A DNA stretch of 64,000 nucleotides from Bacillota bacterium (GTDB lineage: Bacteria; Bacillota; Clostridia; Christensenellales; Aristaeellaceae), in NCBI GenBank assembly GCA_023421395.1, contig JAEZTL010000031.1:85761-149760 (forward strand), read 5' to 3'. The notes beneath the pieces are model-generated. The model had not been told where the DNA came from, did not search any database, and worked only from the letters and a program-made list of their open reading frames with translations. The position numbers and the translations under genes are program-made. Shown one piece after another: positions 8,750 to 17,707 of the stretch (positions are counted from its first letter, which is position 1; each line of letters opens with the position of its first letter).

Positions 8750-8827
8750 ATCATAGACAATAGATATCAGGCAGCGGGGGGCCAAGGGGCTTTCCTCGCC
8801 GCCATGCTATTTTGGCGGGGTGGACGG

Positions 8828-9403
8828 ATGTACGTCGTGGTGGGACTTGGCAACCCGGGAAGGAAATACGAACGCACGCGCCACAACGCGGGCTTTGACG
8901 CGGTGGAGCTGCTGGCTTCGCGCCTTGGTATTCGCCTGACAAAACTCAAGTGCAAGGCGCTGATCGGGGAGGGAACCATTGGCGGCGAGCGCGTCGCGCT
9001 GGCCCAGCCGCAGACCTTTATGAACCTGAGCGGAGAGAGCGTAAGGGAGCTGGTCGGCTGGTACAAGATAGACATGGACCACCTGATCGTGATCTACGAC
9101 GACTGTGATTTGCCGCTGGGTAAGCTGCGGGTGCGGGCGAAGGGTTCAGCGGGCACCCACAACGGCATGAAGTCTATCCTGTACCAGTTGGGCAGCGAGG
9201 ACTTCCCGCGGGTGCGCGTAGGCATCGGTCGCCCGCCGGAGGGTTGGGATCTGGCGGACTTCGTGCTGTCCGGCTACCACACGGAGGGGGATCGCAAGAT
9301 CATCTACGACGCGCTGGTCAAAGCCGGCGAAGCTGCGGAAAAGATCATTCTGGAAGGATTGCCCCGGGCGTCGGAATTTGCGAACGCCTGGTCAAAGGAG
9401 TAA
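8828..9403 (+). CDS. pth: peptidyl-tRNA hydrolase
   Basis: A 191-residue enzyme that releases peptides from prematurely dropped peptidyl-tRNAs. It starts MYVVVGLGNPGRKYERTRHN, with the catalytic His at 19, and has the QTFMNLSG and VIYDDCDLPLG motifs of the family. Length is normal. The start at 8828 removes a non-conserved 8-residue extension and gives the family N-terminus. Only one base separates its stop from the mfd ATG, so the two are translationally linked. Confidence 0.97.
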   Translation: MYVVVGLGNPGRKYERTRHNAGFDAVELLASRLGIRLTKLKCKALIGEGTIGGERVALAQPQTFMNLSGESVRELVGWYKIDMDHLIVIYDDCDLPLGKLRVRAKGSAGTHNGMKSILYQLGSEDFPRVRVGIGRPPEGWDLADFVLSGYHTEGDRKIIYDALVKAGEAAEKIILEGLPRASEFANAWSKE

Positions 9404-9404
9404 C

Positions 9405-12400
9405 ATGGCCCAGAGCCAAGACCTGATTTTCAGCCCTCTTGAAGGGCTTCAAGGGTTTATACAGCTGAACGGTGCGGTCAAGGCGCCGGGTGCTTATGCG
9501 GTCAGCGGCGTGGACGACTGTCAGCGCCTTCATCTGGCGGCCGCGCTGCAGCGAAAGACAAACCGGCCGCTCCTCTTCGTCACCGCCAGCGCCCAGGGTG
9601 CACAGCGCGCGGCGGAGGATTTGAACCACCTGCTCGGCGGCGGCGTGATGGTGTTTCCGGCGCGGGAGGTATCCTTCCTCCGGGCGGCGGCGGCCAGCCG
9701 GGATCTGGCGATGCGGCGCCTCGAGGCGCTGGGCATGGCGGCTACCGGTCAGCTTCGCGCGCTGGTCGCGCCGGTAGATGCGCTGATGGACCGGCTGATG
9801 CCCAGGGACCGCTTCCTGCGGGATGTGTTTACCGTCCGGGAGGGCATGCGGCTGGACCCGGTTGACATGATTGCGCATCTGATGGAGGCGGGCTACGAGC
9901 GCGTGGACGTGACCGAAGCCCGCGGTCAGTGTACGCTCAGGGGCGGCATCCTGGACGTGTATCCCGTCGGCCAGCCCAACGCGCTGCGGTTGGAGTTCTT
10001 CGATGACGAGATTGATTCTCTGCGCGACTTCGACGTGATGACCCAGCGCTCCATCTCCCGCCGCAAGGAGGCTATCATCTTTCCGGCGGGCGAGGTTCTG
10101 CTCTCCGCCTCTGAAGCCATTACGGCTGCGGAGCGCCTGGAACTGGCGCTCGGCGCGGCCCGAGGCGAGGAGAAAAGCGTCGATCGCCAGCGCGAAATCG
10201 AAAAGGAGTTCGACCTCATGCCCTACGAGCAGTTCTTTGAGCTGCTCGGGGAGGAGGACGGCGAGGCGCTGCCCTCCATGTTTGATCTGGCCTCAAAGCC
10301 CGGCGACGCGGCCCACAGGCTTCAGCGTCCGGAGGAAGGCGCAAGGCGGGAAGGCGGCGCGCGCACCGCGCTGTCCCGAAACTTCGCGCACCGGTTGGAC
10401 GCGCTGAAAAATGGGCACGCCACCGATGCGATGCTCTCCATCTTCCACTTGGTCTACCCCGAAACCCGAACGGTTACCGACTATCTGGACGCGCCGGTGG
10501 TGGTGATGGATCAGCCCGAGCGGCTGCGTGAACGCTGCGAAAACCGGCTGCTCGAATTTCAAGAGCAGTTTAAGACGGCGCTGGGCCGGGACGAGGCGAT
10601 GCCCGCTCAGGCGGAGCTCCTCTTTACCTATGATCAGGTGCTGCCCGCGCTGGATCTCCATCCGGTGCTCACGCTGACGCCCTTTACCCGAATGTCGGGC
10701 GATTTTAAACCCAGGGCGCTGATCAAGATCAACGCTCTGGGTGCCAGCGCCTATCAGGGGAATATGCGTGAACTGGCGCGGGATGTTGAAAAGTGGCGCA
10801 AGGAAGGATGGAAGATTGCGCTGATGGCGGGCGGCGTCGCCCGCGGGCAGCGGCTGAACCGTACGCTGTTCGACTTCGACTGCGATGCACCCTTCCGCGA
10901 GGAACCGCCGGAGGCGCTTGAACCCGGGGAGCCGGTGATCCTGCCCTTTGCGCTCTCGCGCGGCTTTCTGTATCCGGATGTGAAGCTGGCCGTGGTGGCC
11001 GAAGGCGATATCTTCGGCGTGTCAAAACAGCGCCGCGAACAGAAGGCTCGCGGCGGCGACAAGATGAGCGCCTTTACGGACCTCCAGGTGGGCGATTACG
11101 TGGTGCATGAAAACCACGGCATCGGCCGCTACATGGGTACGGTGCGGCTGGCCTCCGAGGGCACGCTCAGGGATTTTCTGCATATCCAGTACATGGGTTC
11201 GGACAAGCTCTACGTACCCACCGACCAGATGGACCGGGTGCAGAAGTACATCGGTCAGGAAGGGGAGAGCCCTCGGCTCAATCGCCTCTCCGGCGGCGAG
11301 TGGCAGCGCCAGAAAGCCAAGGTGCGCTCCTCAATCCACGAAATCGCGGGCGAACTGGTCAAGCTGTATGCTTCCCGAACCGCTGCCAATGGCTATGCCT
11401 TCTCGGCTGACACCCCCTGGCAGCGGCAGTTCGAGGACAGTTTCGAATTTGAGGAGACCCCGGACCAGCTGCAGGCCATCGAAGAGATCAAAAAGGACAT
11501 GGAAAAGCCGCAGATCATGGATCGCCTCTTGTGCGGCGACGTCGGCTACGGCAAGACGGAAGTTGCGCTTCGCGCCATCTTCAAATGCGTGATGGACGGA
11601 AAGCAGGCGGCGCTTCTGGCGCCTACCACCATCCTGGTTCAGCAGCACTTCGCGACAATGACCAACCGCTACCACGGGTTCCCGGTGCGGATCGCCACGC
11701 TCAGCCGCTTTTCCACCGCCGCGGAGCAGAAACGCACGGTGGAGCTGCTGGCCTCCGGCGAAATGGACGTGGTCATCGGCACCCACCGCCTTTTGGGCAA
11801 AGACGTGTCCTTCAAGAATCTGGGACTCCTGGTGGTGGACGAAGAACAGCGATTCGGTGTCAAGCACAAGGAATCCATCAAACAGATGAAAAAGAATGTG
11901 GACGTGCTGACGCTGTCGGCCACGCCCATCCCGCGAACGCTGCACATGTCGATGGTGGGCATCCGCGACATGTCCCTACTACAGACGCCGCCCGACGAGC
12001 GGTATCCGGTGCAGACTTACGTGGTGGAGTACTCCGACGCGCTGGTGCGCGACGCCATCCTGCGTGAATTGTCCCGCGGCGGGCAGGTGTACGTGCTGCA
12101 CAACCGTGTGCAGACCATCGAAGCCATGTACGCCCGGATCAAAAAGCTGGTGCCGGAGGCGAAGATTGCAGTCGGTCACGGACAGATGCGCGAGCAGGCG
12201 CTGGAAGACGTGATGCTGGATTTCTACGAGGGCAAGTACGATGTACTTCTTTGCACCACCATCATTGAGGCGGGCCTCGATGTGCCACGGGCGAACACGC
12301 TGATCGTTTGTGACGCCGACCGCTTCGGCCTTTCGCAGCTCTATCAGCTTCGCGGGCGCGTGGGGCGCAGCAACAAGCTGGCTTATGCGTTCCTCACCGT

Positions 12401-13124
12401 CAGCCCCAACAAGGTGCTCACCGAGAGCGCCGACAAACGCCTTTCCGCCATCCGGGAGTTTACCGAATTCGGATCGGGCTTCCGCGTCGCAATGCGGGAT
12501 CTCGAAATCCGCGGCACGGGGAACCTCCTGGGCGCGGAGCAGTCCGGACACATGGCCACGGTGGGTTACGACCTTTACGTGAAGATGATCGAGGAGGCCG
12601 TGCGCGATCTGCGCGGCGACCAGTCGCTGGGCGACATCCAGACGAAAATGGAGCTGAGGGTGGACGCCTTCCTGCCCGGCGAGTACGTGCATAGCGACGT
12701 GACCCGCGTCGAGGTGTACAAGAAAATCGCGCTGGTGGGCAGCCGTGAGGCTCGGGAGGACCTGATCGAGGAGCTGATTGATCGATTCGGCGATCCGACG
12801 CGGCCGGTGATGAACCTCATCGAGATCGCTCACCTGAAGAACCTGTGCCAGAGGCTGGGGATCGACCTGGTCACCGGGCGTGCCGGCGCACTGGTCATGC
12901 GCTTCTCGCCCGCGGCCGACGTGGACGTGGTCAAGTTGGTCGAGGCACTCAAACCCTATGAAAAATTCGTCCGCCTGCAGGCGGGCAGGGAGTCGGCGCT
13001 GGTCTATCAGGATGGAAAGAAGGCCACCGAAGAAGCGCTGCCGGGTGCGGTGCGGATGATGGAGAAAATTGCGTCGAAGGTGGCGCCCGGGGCGGTACAA
13101 AAGGGTGAAGGAGAAGGCAAATGA
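9405..13124 (+). CDS. mfd: transcription-repair coupling factor Mfd
   Basis: A 1239-residue translocase that removes RNA polymerase stalled at DNA damage and recruits UvrA. The UvrB-like N-terminal module (about 1-350) is present. The CarD-like RNA polymerase interaction domain follows (FTDLQVGDYVVHENHGIGRY, about 560-630). The helicase motifs are LLCGDVGYGKTEVA, PTTILVQQH, VVDEEQRFG and LSATPIPRTLHM. The C-terminal TRCF/UvrA-binding domain is complete. The ATG at 9405 has AAAGGAG upstream. It overlaps the next gene by 4 bp (ATGA). Confidence 0.98.
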   Translation: MAQSQDLIFSPLEGLQGFIQLNGAVKAPGAYAVSGVDDCQRLHLAAALQRKTNRPLLFVTASAQGAQRAAEDLNHLLGGGVMVFPAREVSFLRAAAASRDLAMRRLEALGMAATGQLRALVAPVDALMDRLMPRDRFLRDVFTVREGMRLDPVDMIAHLMEAGYERVDVTEARGQCTLRGGILDVYPVGQPNALRLEFFDDEIDSLRDFDVMTQRSISRRKEAIIFPAGEVLLSASEAITAAERLELALGAARGEEKSVDRQREIEKEFDLMPYEQFFELLGEEDGEALPSMFDLASKPGDAAHRLQRPEEGARREGGARTALSRNFAHRLDALKNGHATDAMLSIFHLVYPETRTVTDYLDAPVVVMDQPERLRERCENRLLEFQEQFKTALGRDEAMPAQAELLFTYDQVLPALDLHPVLTLTPFTRMSGDFKPRALIKINALGASAYQGNMRELARDVEKWRKEGWKIALMAGGVARGQRLNRTLFDFDCDAPFREEPPEALEPGEPVILPFALSRGFLYPDVKLAVVAEGDIFGVSKQRREQKARGGDKMSAFTDLQVGDYVVHENHGIGRYMGTVRLASEGTLRDFLHIQYMGSDKLYVPTDQMDRVQKYIGQEGESPRLNRLSGGEWQRQKAKVRSSIHEIAGELVKLYASRTAANGYAFSADTPWQRQFEDSFEFEETPDQLQAIEEIKKDMEKPQIMDRLLCGDVGYGKTEVALRAIFKCVMDGKQAALLAPTTILVQQHFATMTNRYHGFPVRIATLSRFSTAAEQKRTVELLASGEMDVVIGTHRLLGKDVSFKNLGLLVVDEEQRFGVKHKESIKQMKKNVDVLTLSATPIPRTLHMSMVGIRDMSLLQTPPDERYPVQTYVVEYSDALVRDAILRELSRGGQVYVLHNRVQTIEAMYARIKKLVPEAKIAVGHGQMREQALEDVMLDFYEGKYDVLLCTTIIEAGLDVPRANTLIVCDADRFGLSQLYQLRGRVGRSNKLAYAFLTVSPNKVLTESADKRLSAIREFTEFGSGFRVAMRDLEIRGTGNLLGAEQSGHMATVGYDLYVKMIEEAVRDLRGDQSLGDIQTKMELRVDAFLPGEYVHSDVTRVEVYKKIALVGSREAREDLIEELIDRFGDPTRPVMNLIEIAHLKNLCQRLGIDLVTGRAGALVMRFSPAADVDVVKLVEALKPYEKFVRLQAGRESALVYQDGKKATEEALPGAVRMMEKIASKVAPGAVQKGEGEGK

Positions 13125-14569
13125 TCGTTACGGGCAACGGACAGCGGCTGCAGGATTTGCTGGCGCGGCATGGCGTCCAATTGGATGCGCCCTGCGGCGG
13201 AAAAGGTACCTGCGGCAAGTGCCGCGTCAAGGTTTCGGGAGATGTGAATCCGCCGACCGAGAATGAACGGGATCATTTGACCCGGGAGGAGCTTGGCGCG
13301 GGCTTGCGCCTGGCCTGCATGTGCCGTGTCGAGGGGACAGCGCAGGTGGAACTGACCACCGGCGCCAACCAGCGCATCCTGACGGAGGGAAGCGCGGAAA
13401 CCGTCGAGGGAGCGGAGGGCGTCATGGCGGCGGTCGACATCGGCACCACCACCATCGCCGCGTATCTGCTGCGCGATGGGGCGACCATTGACTGCGAGGC
13501 CGCGATGAATCCGCAGCGATCGGTTGGCGCGGATGTGATCAGCCGCGTGGACTACGTGGTCAACCATGAGGACGGGCTTTATTTCCTGTCCGGACAGGTG
13601 CGCCACAAGGTGGACGAGCTTATCGCGCGGATGACCGCGCGTCAGGGGATCGAACCGGCGGAAATCCGCTTGGTATCGCTGGTGGGAAACCCCATCATGA
13701 CCCATATTCTCGCCTGTGTAGATCCGCGCGCCATCGCGGTCGCGCCCTACACCCCCGCCTACCGGGAGGCGTTTCTCACGCACGGCCTGCTCGAGAGCGC
13801 GCCGGGGGCAAAAGAGTTTGTCGGCGGCTGCGTGGCCGGATATGTGGGATCAGACACCATCGCCGCGGTAATGGCTGCGGGCATGGATCGCTCGGACGAG
13901 GTATCGCTGCTCCTTGACATCGGTACCAATGGCGAAATCGCGCTGGGCGGACGTCGCAGGATGCTCACCTGCGCGGCGGCGGCGGGGCCGGCGTTTGAGG
14001 GCGCGCAAATTAAATATGGCTCCGGCGCGGTGGACGGCGCTATCGACCGGGTGTGGGTGGAGGACGGAGCGCTCCGGTGCCACGTACTGGGAGAGGGAGA
14101 GGCCCGGAGCATTTGCGGTAGCGGCCTGGTAGACGCGGTGGCCGCGCTGATTGATCTGGAACTGATCGACGAAACGGGCCGCATGGACGGCGCGGAGGTG
14201 GCGCTGGCAAACGGCGTCGCCCTGACGCAGCGGGACGTGCGCGAGGTGCAGCTCGCCAAGGGCGCCATCGCAGCCGGCGTGGACATCCTGATGAGCGAGA
14301 TGGCCGTAACGGAGAAGGACATCGACCGACTGTACCTGGCGGGCGGCTTTGGCAACTATATCGATAAAAAGAGCGCCTGCGCCATCGGGCTGCTGCCGCC
14401 GGAGCTGCTTCATCGTGTGACGCCCATCGGCAACGCCGCGGGCGCGGGCGCCCGGCTCATGCTCTCGGGCGCGGAGCGCGCCGAGGCGCTCCGGCGGCAC
14501 ATGGAATATGTGGAACTCTCCGGACGAAAGGACTTTCAGGAACTGTTCAGCGACAAGATGATGTTTTAA
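13121..14569 (+). CDS. ferredoxin-ASKHA protein, RACo-like (DUF4445)
   Basis: A 482-residue protein with an N-terminal plant-type [2Fe-2S] ferredoxin domain; the ligand cysteines are C25, C31, C34 and C66 in the order CGGKGTC-GKC...C. A long actin-like ATPase (ASKHA) domain follows, with AAVDIGTTTIAAYLL near 103 and LLDIGTNGEIALGG near 265. This is the architecture of RACo, the ATP-dependent reductive activator of corrinoid proteins, and of DUF4445 proteins generally. It overlaps mfd by 4 bp, so it is in the pth-mfd operon, an odd place for such an activator. No corrinoid protein is visible in the window, but two URO-D methyltransferase-like proteins are encoded at 42.4-45.0 kb. Reactivation of a corrinoid protein is therefore inference. 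Confidence 0.85.
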   Translation: MIVTGNGQRLQDLLARHGVQLDAPCGGKGTCGKCRVKVSGDVNPPTENERDHLTREELGAGLRLACMCRVEGTAQVELTTGANQRILTEGSAETVEGAEGVMAAVDIGTTTIAAYLLRDGATIDCEAAMNPQRSVGADVISRVDYVVNHEDGLYFLSGQVRHKVDELIARMTARQGIEPAEIRLVSLVGNPIMTHILACVDPRAIAVAPYTPAYREAFLTHGLLESAPGAKEFVGGCVAGYVGSDTIAAVMAAGMDRSDEVSLLLDIGTNGEIALGGRRRMLTCAAAAGPAFEGAQIKYGSGAVDGAIDRVWVEDGALRCHVLGEGEARSICGSGLVDAVAALIDLELIDETGRMDGAEVALANGVALTQRDVREVQLAKGAIAAGVDILMSEMAVTEKDIDRLYLAGGFGNYIDKKSACAIGLLPPELLHRVTPIGNAAGAGARLMLSGAERAEALRRHMEYVELSGRKDFQELFSDKMMF

Positions 14570-14581
14570 AGGCCTGACCGC

Positions 14582-14617
14582 AAAAGTGACGCCCGGTATG
14601 CGCCGGACGTCGCTTTT
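14582..14617 (+). terminator. terminator of the pth-mfd-ASKHA operon
   Basis: An AAAAGTGACG / CGTCGCTTTT stem with an inner CCGG/CCGG pair, ending in four T. It lies 12 nt after the ASKHA stop codon. Confidence 0.75.
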
Positions 14618-14619
14618 CG

Positions 14620-14648
14620 TTGATTCGCGGGCCGGGGAGTGCTATAAT
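14620..14648 (+). promoter_or_regulatory. promoter for the P-loop protein gene
   Basis: TTGATT (14620-14625), 17 bp, TATAAT (14643-14648). Directly after the terminator at 14582-14617. Confidence 0.65.
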
Positions 14649-14713
14649 AAGCAGGCGATGACAGCGGGCGGTGTCATACAAACGGCTGAATGGATTTTTG
14701 CGGGGTATGCTGC

Positions 14714-15232
14714 TTGAAGAATTTTTTGTTTCTCTGTGGATCGAGCGGCATTGGAAAGACAACCATATGTAAAACGATTGTAAAACGCCTGCCGGATAGC
14801 GCATACGTAGATTCGGACTGTTGTAGAATGATGAATCCCTTTGTTCTGGATGAAAGGACAATTCCGCTGATCGCGAAGAATATAATTGGGTTGATCGGAA
14901 ACTATCTGGATTGCGACATCATTCAGACCGTGATTTTTTCCTATGGATTTCATGGGCGGAGAAAAGAAATCTTCGAGTTGATAATGGACGGCCTGTCGGC
15001 GCACGAACTAAGGTTTCTTCCGTTTGTTTTGACGTGCGATGAAAAGGAGAATCTACGGAGAATGCAGGCGGATGGCCGCGATGCGGGTCGAATGAAAAGA
15101 GCGTTAGATATTTCCCGAAATGCTTGTCTGTATACGGAGTATCCTCAAATTGAGATCACCGGGTTGTCCGCTGATGAAGCTGCGGCTCAAATCATAAGCC
15201 GGACAGGATTACCCGAGTATCGCGCCCGGTAG
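14714..15232 (+). CDS. small P-loop NTPase/kinase-like protein
   Basis: About 172 residues, with a Walker A motif near the N-terminus (LCGSSGIGKTTICK) and the form of an AAA/nucleoside-kinase-like protein: YVDSDCCRMMNPF is a likely Walker B/lid region, and NLRRMQADGRDAGRMKRAL resembles the Arg-rich LID of small kinases. The substrate is unknown. The TTG at 14714 places the hydrophobic beta-1 strand at the N-terminus and has a weak GGGG site; an ATG at 14690 has none. The gene is visibly richer in A+T than its neighbours (many att/aaa codons), which suggests recent acquisition. Confidence 0.65.
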   Translation: MKNFLFLCGSSGIGKTTICKTIVKRLPDSAYVDSDCCRMMNPFVLDERTIPLIAKNIIGLIGNYLDCDIIQTVIFSYGFHGRRKEIFELIMDGLSAHELRFLPFVLTCDEKENLRRMQADGRDAGRMKRALDISRNACLYTEYPQIEITGLSADEAAAQIISRTGLPEYRAR

Positions 15233-15284
15233 CAGCCGCTTACACTACGGGCCAGAAACAACAATCAAAACGAGGCGCATTCAT

Positions 15285-15728
15285 ATGAAAAAAGGATCTG
15301 CCAAAGAGTTTTGGCGGTTTGTGAAATTCGGGCTGTTCTCCGCGTCGGCGGGACTGATCCAGGCGGGCGTGTTCTACGTCCTGTCGGTTTTTCAATTCGG
15401 GTACTGGGTCTGCTACCTGCCGGCGCTGGTCGCTTCGGTGGTGTGGAATTTTACGCTGAACCGGCGCTTTACGTTTCAGTCCGCGGCCAACGTTCCACTG
15501 GCGATGTTCCAGGTATTCTGCTACTACCTGGTGTTTACGCCGCTCTCCACCATTTTGGGCAACTGGCTGGTGGAGGTGCGTTTTTCCGAAATTCCACAGA
15601 TTAAGGACATCGTGCTGTTTGCGACGATGCTCATCAATTTTATCACAGAATTCCTGTTCCAGCGGTATTACGTGTTCCGCGGGAAGCTGGACAACCGGGC
15701 GGAAGCCGGCGCGGGAACCGCGGAATAG
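15285..15728 (+). CDS. GtrA family membrane protein
   Basis: A 147-residue four-helix membrane protein. The KEFWRFVKFGLFSASAGLIQ start and the conserved LNRRFTF motif after helix 2 identify GtrA/DPMS-like proteins, which help move lipid-linked sugars across the membrane or anchor glycosyltransferases. No glycosyltransferase gene lies beside it. It converges with the acetyltransferase gene, ending 3 bp from it. Confidence 0.88.
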   Translation: MKKGSAKEFWRFVKFGLFSASAGLIQAGVFYVLSVFQFGYWVCYLPALVASVVWNFTLNRRFTFQSAANVPLAMFQVFCYYLVFTPLSTILGNWLVEVRFSEIPQIKDIVLFATMLINFITEFLFQRYYVFRGKLDNRAEAGAGTAE

Positions 15729-15731
15729 AGG

Positions 15732-16373
15732 CTACTCCTCGATCACGCGGCAGTCAGCCAGAATTTCCGGGTAGTTTATCATGCTGTCCGCCGAGGTGAT
15801 CTCCCGGATCACGCGGCATGGAACACCCGCCGCGAAGGTATTGGCCGGGACGTCCCGCGTCACCACGCTGCCCGCGCCGATGACGCAGCCGTCGCCGAGG
15901 GTCACTCCGCCGCAGACCGTGACATTGGCGCCCAGCCAAACGTCGTTTCCAATCGCGACGGGTCTGGCGTAGCACAGGTGTCTTTCCTCGCCATGGCGGT
16001 CCCGCATTCGCCGCCGCTCCGAGGCGATCAGCGGATGCACCGGGGTCGCGATGGTCACGTTCGGTCCGAAGTTCACGTCGCGGCCGATGGTCACCCTCGC
16101 GTCGTCCTGCACCGTAAGGCTGTAGTTGGCAAAGAAGTTGTCGCCGATCGTCGTGTGCGAGCCGTAGTGGAAAAACACGGGCCCTTGGATGAAGCAGTTT
16201 TCTCCCATGCCGCCGAGAATCTGCGATAGCAGCGCCCGGCGCTTTTCGCTTTCGTCCTCGAGCGTGAGGCTATAGAGGCTGCTCAGGTTGTGGGCGAGCA
16301 GTTTTTTCGCCCGGAGGCTCTCCTCACCTGGGCTGAACAGAATGCCTGAAAAGATCCGTTCCTCTTCCGTCAT
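15732..16373 (-). CDS. sugar O-acetyltransferase (maltose/galactoside acetyltransferase-like)
   Basis: A 213-residue left-handed beta-helix enzyme expected to transfer acetyl from acetyl-CoA to a sugar. The N-terminal mac domain (MTEEERIFSGILFSPGEESL) is followed by hexapeptide repeats from about 75 to 195 (GDNFFANYSL, NFGPNVTIATPVHPL, GNDVWLGANVTVCGGVTLGDG, GAGSVVTRDVP). The LacA/Maa catalytic-His region PVHPL is present. The start at 16373 has GAGGAGAA upstream. It is 13 bp downstream of the MFS gene on the same strand, so transport and acetylation of a sugar are probably coupled. Confidence 0.9.
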   Translation of the reverse strand: MTEEERIFSGILFSPGEESLRAKKLLAHNLSSLYSLTLEDESEKRRALLSQILGGMGENCFIQGPVFFHYGSHTTIGDNFFANYSLTVQDDARVTIGRDVNFGPNVTIATPVHPLIASERRRMRDRHGEERHLCYARPVAIGNDVWLGANVTVCGGVTLGDGCVIGAGSVVTRDVPANTFAAGVPCRVIREITSADSMINYPEILADCRVIEE

Positions 16374-16386
16374 GAAGATTCTCCTC

Positions 16387-17580
16387 TCATCGTTCAGGCT
16401 CGGCGGGCGCCTTCGCCACGCCTCCACCCGCGCAGGCGCGATCCACCCGGTACACCATCGCGGCCATCAGCGCAGTCACCGTCAATAAATACCAGGGGTA
16501 GGCCGCGAGACCGACACGGTCGGCCATCAGGCCGAAGGCCAGCGGCATCAGCGTCGATCCGGTGTAGGCGCTGGCCATCTGCATGCCCATGATGGTCTGC
16601 GAATTCTCCCGGCCGAAGTTCTCCGGCGTTTCATGCAGGAGGCTGGGGTAAATGGGCGCAAAACCAAGGCCTGCCAGCGTCAGGCCCGCATAGAGCGGCG
16701 CTTCGCCACGCGGGAAAAAAAGGATCGCGATACCCAGCGCCGCCAGCGTCAGGCCCAGCCGAACCATCACCCGGTCGCCCAGGCGGCCGGACGCCATTCC
16801 GCTTAAGAATCGACCGGCGGTGATGCCCACGTAGAAAAGAGAGGTCATCTTGGCGGCGGATTCGGCGGAAATCCCCCGGGCGAGCACCATGTAGCTGCTG
16901 GCCCAGAGCCCCGCGGTCACCTCCGCGGCACAGTAACAAAACAGCGCCGCCATCATCGGTTTCGCGCCTGGCAGGCGAAGCATCCGCCCCATGCCGGGGT
17001 GTGATCCGCCGGCCGCCGCGCCGGCTTCCGCTGCCTTCGCCCGCCAGAGCGGCAGCGTGAAGATGAGCCCCAGAACCAGCGCGATCTGAATGAAGCCGAT
17101 CGCCTGATAGCCCGCGTTCCAGCTTTTGCCGCCGGAGAGGGCGAGACCCATAATGTAGGGCCCCAGCGCCGCGCCAACGCCCCAGAAGCTGTGCAGCCAG
17201 TTCATGTGCCGGGATTTGTAATGGAGCGCCACGAAGTTGTTGAGCGCCGCGTCCACACTGCCTGCGCCCAGCCCATAGGGGACTGCCCAGATGCACAGAA
17301 GCCAGAACGCGCGGGAAAAGGAGAAGCCCAGGAGCGCCGCCGCGGTCATCGCCACGCTTACGGCGGTGACGAGGCCCGTGCCGAGTCTTCGGATTGCGCG
17401 CTCACTGAACAGGCTGGAGAGAATCGTACCGCCCGCGATGATCATGGAAACCACGCCGGCGTAGGAGACGGGAACGTTCAGTTCACGATACATCGAGGGC
17501 CATGCGGAGCCCAGAATCGCGTCCGGAAGGCCGAGGCTGACGAAGGCGACGTAAATCACAACCAGCAGAAGGGAAACCAT
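16387..17580 (-). CDS. MFS transporter, FucP/YbjJ-like
   Basis: A 397-residue protein with 12 predicted membrane helices. The first helix carries SLGLPDAILGSAWPSMY, the helix-1 signature of sugar MFS carriers and their unclassified relatives. AAAGGAGG-type spacing is good (AAGGAGGGCGCGC before the ATG). It forms an operon with the sugar O-acetyltransferase gene and faces a divergent AraC-type regulator 127 bp away, which most likely controls it. Substrate unknown; a sugar is the best guess. Confidence 0.85.
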   Translation of the reverse strand: MVSLLLVVIYVAFVSLGLPDAILGSAWPSMYRELNVPVSYAGVVSMIIAGGTILSSLFSERAIRRLGTGLVTAVSVAMTAAALLGFSFSRAFWLLCIWAVPYGLGAGSVDAALNNFVALHYKSRHMNWLHSFWGVGAALGPYIMGLALSGGKSWNAGYQAIGFIQIALVLGLIFTLPLWRAKAAEAGAAAGGSHPGMGRMLRLPGAKPMMAALFCYCAAEVTAGLWASSYMVLARGISAESAAKMTSLFYVGITAGRFLSGMASGRLGDRVMVRLGLTLAALGIAILFFPRGEAPLYAGLTLAGLGFAPIYPSLLHETPENFGRENSQTIMGMQMASAYTGSTLMPLAFGLMADRVGLAAYPWYLLTVTALMAAMVYRVDRACAGGGVAKAPAEPER

Positions 17581-17591
17581 GCGCGCCCTCC

Positions 17592-17621
17592 TTGAATTGA
17601 TTTTTTAAACCATGCTATAAT
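17592..17621 (+). promoter_or_regulatory. promoter of the AraC-type regulator
   Basis: TTGAAT (17592-17597), 18 bp, TATAAT (17616-17621). The region also overlaps the ribosome binding site of the divergent MFS gene, so binding here could affect both. Confidence 0.55.
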
Positions 17622-17707
17622 GATACGCCGGATTGCGCGGCCCTGATATCGAGATTCGCGGAAATTCCATAACAATCGTCCGGAATATGCGGAATGGAGG
17701 CAGCGGG

